A stretch of DNA of 18,341 bases from Bacteroidia bacterium (lineage in GTDB: Bacteria > Bacteroidota > Bacteroidia > B-17B0 > Aurantibacillaceae), in NCBI GenBank assembly GCA_026418315.1, contig JAOABO010000020.1, positions 1 to 18,341 of the forward strand, in the 5' to 3' direction. The notes under the pieces are model-generated. The model made no database searches, was not told the origin of the DNA, and worked only from the letters and a program-made list of their open reading frames with translations. A program made the position numbers and the translations under genes. This document shows positions 15,498-18,341 of the stretch, piece after piece (the first letter of the stretch is position 1; every line of letters starts with the position of its first letter).

Positions 15498-16115
15498 ATG
15501 AGACCTCTGAGTATTAAATTATATCAGGTTTCAAAAAAATTTAACAGGCAATATTTGTATAAAGATATTACTATTGACATAGCTTTTCAAGACAAATTAG
15601 CTGTTACTGGTAATAATGGCTCTGGTAAATCTACATTACTTAAAATTATGTCGGGACATACATCTCCCACAGATGGAAGTGTTGAATATTATGAAGGACA
15701 TCAGAAAATAGAAAAACAAATTTGGCATCAGTACATTAGCATTGCGGCACCGTATATGAACACTATTGAAGAATTTACAACCACAGAGTTGGTATCTCAC
15801 TTACTTGTTTTCAGAAAATTTCAGGTGGATTATTTTCAAATGCAGGAACTGTTAGAACTTCAAAATCATACCAATAAGCCGATTAAGTATTTTTCAAGTG
15901 GTATGAAACAAAGAGTTCGGTTATGGCTGGCTATCCTGGATGCTGCTCCGATTTTGTTATTAGACGAACCTTGTTCAAATCTTGATGCAAAATCTGTGAA
16001 ATGGTATGAAAAAATGATACAACAATTTGCAATGAACAAAACAATTATTGTTTTTACAAATTCTCAACCCAGTGAGTATTTCTTTTGTAGTAAAACTTTT
16101 GCTTTATCTCAATAG
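15498..16115 (+). CDS. Stand-alone ABC-type ATPase with degenerate switch loops
   Basis: A 205-residue nucleotide-binding protein from ATG 15498. The frame opens at TTG 15465, but the ABC fold starts just after the ATG (MRPLSIKLYQVSKKF). Walker A is GNNGSGKST at 38-46, the signature is FSSGMKQR at 132-139, Walker B is LLLDEP at 153-158 and the D-loop is SNLD at 160-163. The Q-loop position reads AAPY with no Gln, and the switch-loop His is missing (VFTNSQPSEY). No permease gene is adjacent. It may power a transporter encoded elsewhere or act as a soluble ATPase. It is convergent with the SDR gene, the two coding ends overlapping by 7 bp. Confidence 0.85.
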   Translation: MRPLSIKLYQVSKKFNRQYLYKDITIDIAFQDKLAVTGNNGSGKSTLLKIMSGHTSPTDGSVEYYEGHQKIEKQIWHQYISIAAPYMNTIEEFTTTELVSHLLVFRKFQVDYFQMQELLELQNHTNKPIKYFSSGMKQRVRLWLAILDAAPILLLDEPCSNLDAKSVKWYEKMIQQFAMNKTIIVFTNSQPSEYFFCSKTFALSQ

Positions 16116-16912
16116 GGCGATTGTTTTCGGATTAACCAGTTAAACAGAGGTGTACAATATTTTTTGAGGTACACCATTATAATTTCTTTTCCACCAATAT
16201 AAACTTCTTCTTTTTGTCTTGCTATGTTTTTTAATATTTTATCAGCTGCTATATCTGCATTCATAGCATTTTGATGACTTTCGTCCATCTGATTGTGTGT
16301 CTTACCAAGTGATGTCAGAGCATTGATTGAAACATTGGTTTTTACTTTTCCGGGACAAACCATAGTTACTATTATTCCTTCTTTCTCGTATTCTAATCTT
16401 AAGGACTCAAAATAGCCGTGTAAAGCATGTTTTGCCGCGCTGTATGTGCTTCTCAAATAAAATCCAAATTTTCCGGCAATACTACTCATCACTACGATAT
16501 GCCCGTATTTTTGTTGAATCATAAAAGGTAAAACAGATTTTGATAACTTGATGTATGAAAAATAATTAATGTCAAAAAGTTTTTTTTCTATATTGTCTGA
16601 TGTTTCTAAAGCCATTGCCCGTTGGCTTACACCACCGTTGTTAATCAGAATATCTATTCTTCCAAAAGTTTGGATAACTTGTTGCACAAGGGGTTCTGCA
16701 TTAAAATTTTCCAAATCAAAAGGCAATATCAGTACTCGTTTTTGAACGTTGAATTTTTGAACGATGTCGTTTAGTTTTTCAAAATTTCTTGCAGAAAGAA
16801 TAAGCTGGGAATTGGTATTTTTTAGTAAACTGACAGACAATGCTTCACCTATTCCAGATGAGGCACCTGTTATCCAAATTACTTTATCGTTGTAGTATTG
16901 AAAGTAATTCAT
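16109..16912 (-). CDS. Short-chain dehydrogenase/reductase
   Basis: A 267-residue classical SDR with the NAD(P)-binding TGASSGIG at 15-22, NNGG at 91-94 (the usual NNAG with Ala to Gly), the catalytic Ser in VMSSIAG near 143, and Tyr157/Lys161 in YSAAK, followed by the PGKVKT loop. SARN at 40-43 after strand 2, with an Arg, suggests NADP(H). The C-terminal ~30 residues are basic and hydrophobic, resembling membrane-associated DHRS7-type members. The substrate is unknown. It starts 2 bp after the GT9 stop, so it is likely in one operon with GT9 and tadA. Confidence 0.9.
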   Translation of the reverse strand: MNYFQYYNDKVIWITGASSGIGEALSVSLLKNTNSQLILSARNFEKLNDIVQKFNVQKRVLILPFDLENFNAEPLVQQVIQTFGRIDILINNGGVSQRAMALETSDNIEKKLFDINYFSYIKLSKSVLPFMIQQKYGHIVVMSSIAGKFGFYLRSTYSAAKHALHGYFESLRLEYEKEGIIVTMVCPGKVKTNVSINALTSLGKTHNQMDESHQNAMNADIAADKILKNIARQKEEVYIGGKEIIMVYLKKYCTPLFNWLIRKQSPY

Positions 16913-16914
16913 AT

Positions 16915-17952
16915 TTAATTTTTATATTGAGAAGCAATTGAATAAATATAAGATGCTATTTCATTAGATGAGATACTCTGAACACATCGACAATCATAAG
17001 GATTGTTTTTGCATTCATGACAATCTTTTTCTTTACAAAATATTTTTACGTTTTTACCAATGGCAGCCCATCTTCCGGGATGCATGGGGCGTATGGGTGG
17101 ATAAATTCCTATAGTGTGTTTACCTAAAATGGCAGCCATGTGTAATGTTCCTGTACTAGCTGCTATCAGGGCATCACATTCATTGATTAACGAGATCAGC
17201 TCGTCTAAAGAAGTTTCTCCTACTAAATTAAGAACATCAGAACATTCTTTAAAGATGGGTTGCAGGGCAGGCAATTCATTTTTTGTGCCGGTAATAATGA
17301 CTTGATATTTTGACGAATCAAGATGTTTAATCAATTGAATATAGTTTTCTATTTTCCATTCTCGGGCACTGCCTTTGGACTTGGGGTGTAAAATGACTTT
17401 AAATTTATCCGGATGTAGTTTTTGCTTTATTGTTTCGGGCAATGGAGTGAGAGTTTTGAATTGATACATATCTGAAATTTCGGAAAGAGATGGTGTATTG
17501 GTATAACCGAATGGTTCTAATAATTTGAAGTTCAATTGTGCTTCGTGTAAATTTGAATTTTTTCTGCTAAATGAAACTCGTTGGTTACAAAATATCCAGC
17601 TGTACCATCGGTGTGAAGTAGCAACTCTATACGGAACATTGGTTTGATACATTAAACGTGTTATTTCATAAGATGGGAAAGCAATAATACTGGCATAAAT
17701 GCTGTGCTGCTGAAAAATTTGCTTTTGATGATTTAATGGGAGAGAGGTTAAGTCGTTATAGTTAATAGTGGTATCAATAGTTTGTATATGCTTTAATATG
17801 GGCTGAGTGTAAGAAGTACATAAAAAAACAACTTTATTTTGAGGAAATAATTTTTTTAATTGAAATGTAAGAGGAATGGTTAATATCACATCGCCTATGC
17901 TATCTGTTCTGCTAACCAAAATAGAGGTATTTTCAGGTAGATGAATGGGCAT
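16915..17952 (-). CDS. Glycosyltransferase family 9 (heptosyltransferase-like)
   Basis: A 345-residue GT-B enzyme. The N-terminal RTDSIGDVILTIP (15-27) is the GT9 acceptor-side signature with Asp21. The C-terminal half has LHPKSKGSAREWK near 188-200, the donor-binding ASTGTLHMAAILG at 265-277, and a PPIRPMHPGRW segment. A Cys cluster near the end (306, 311, 314, 321 and 323) is shared by a subset of Bacteroidota GT9 proteins and may bind metal. It probably adds a heptose or related sugar to a lipopolysaccharide core in the cytoplasm. Acceptor and sugar are not readable. It lies 24 bp after tadA and 2 bp before the SDR gene. Confidence 0.88.
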   Translation of the reverse strand: MPIHLPENTSILVSRTDSIGDVILTIPLTFQLKKLFPQNKVVFLCTSYTQPILKHIQTIDTTINYNDLTSLPLNHQKQIFQQHSIYASIIAFPSYEITRLMYQTNVPYRVATSHRWYSWIFCNQRVSFSRKNSNLHEAQLNFKLLEPFGYTNTPSLSEISDMYQFKTLTPLPETIKQKLHPDKFKVILHPKSKGSAREWKIENYIQLIKHLDSSKYQVIITGTKNELPALQPIFKECSDVLNLVGETSLDELISLINECDALIAASTGTLHMAAILGKHTIGIYPPIRPMHPGRWAAIGKNVKIFCKEKDCHECKNNPYDCRCVQSISSNEIASYIYSIASQYKN

Positions 17953-17976
17953 ATTTGAGTTTATAAAGAATAGATA

Positions 17977-18341
17977 TTAAGTTTTTTTTCTTCTTTCAAA
18001 AAAGAATTTTTGAATAATGTGTTTGCATTCTTCTGCTAATACTTCTTTTACAACTTGTGTTTTGGGGTGTAGAATGTTTTCTGAAAAGAGAGAGTATCCT
18101 TTCTTTAAGTCATAAGCCCCGAACACCAGTTTGTCTAATTGTGCCCAAGCTATTGCTCCTGCACACATTGGGCACGGTTCTATTGTTACATAAATGGTAC
18201 ACTCGGTTAGGTATTTACTGCCAATAAAATTGGTTGCAGAGGTAATGGCTAAAATTTCTGCGTGTGCTGTTACATCATTTAATTGTTCTGTTAAGTTATG
18301 GCCTCTTGCTATGATTTTATTATTATGTACTATGATAGCAC
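17977..18341 (-). CDS. tadA: tRNA-specific adenosine deaminase (5' end off window)
   Basis: The open frame continues to the right edge without a start, leaving about 121 C-terminal residues. It has the zinc and catalytic HAE in DVTAHAEILAI, the EPCPMCAGAI zinc Cys pair and the family ending HIIQKFFFERRKK. TadA converts A34 to inosine in tRNA-Arg(ACG). The spacing and the 'YVTIEPC' strand match TadA better than cytidine or guanine deaminases. A short internal ATG within PCPMC is not a real start. It probably leads the GT9-SDR transcription unit. Confidence 0.93.
   Translation of the reverse strand, partial: AIIVHNNKIIARGHNLTEQLNDVTAHAEILAITSATNFIGSKYLTECTIYVTIEPCPMCAGAIAWAQLDKLVFGAYDLKKGYSLFSENILHPKTQVVKEVLAEECKHIIQKFFFERRKKT

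Overview
The window comes from an AT-rich chromosome of a Bacteroidota member, most likely close to Chitinophagales/Sphingobacteriales (this placement is inference). The supporting signs are several promoters with the Bacteroidota -7 box TAnnTTTG, few recognisable Shine-Dalgarno sequences, and typical Bacteroidota proteins: a 'VGIN...GLLIPRVALT' surface protein, a TPR protein with the GACxDLxKAxxLGD tail, and MBOAT/SGNH acylation partners. I saw no rRNA, tRNA, CRISPR array, transposase or phage gene.

Layout. 1-5665 (minus): guaA, then a secreted TPR protein, two paralogous SGNH-hydrolase-like proteins, and the start of an MBOAT O-acyltransferase that runs off the left edge. This tight run looks like one transcription unit. 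The last three genes look like a machine that O-acylates an exported glycan or similar polymer, with guaA as an unrelated housekeeping leader. 5666-5754 is a divergent promoter region with a 16-bp perfect palindrome. 5755-7544 (plus): a large exported surface protein and a small exported basic protein. 7571-10558 (minus): a CPA2-type cation/proton antiporter followed by folP. 10667-11635 (plus): ATP-dependent phosphofructokinase. 11663-13556 (plus): a two-gene type II restriction-modification module (beta-class SPPY methyltransferase plus a PD-(D/E)xK-like nuclease) with its own promoter. 13562-14335 (plus): a class I SAM methyltransferase, probably part of the older chromosome. 14332-14883 (minus): a small predicted outer-membrane protein. 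15066-15275 (plus): yidD. 15498-16115 (plus): a lone ABC-type ATPase with degenerate switch loops. 16109-18341 (minus): tadA (5' end outside the window), a GT9 glycosyltransferase and a short-chain dehydrogenase, probably one operon.

Most of the window is housekeeping. The accessory material is the acylation cluster, the exported pair at 5755-7544, and the restriction-modification module. The last is the best candidate for something not well described: its methyltransferase carries an unrecognised N-terminal extension of about 135 residues, and I could not place its nuclease in a known specificity group. I did not find convincing evidence for a wholly new system.
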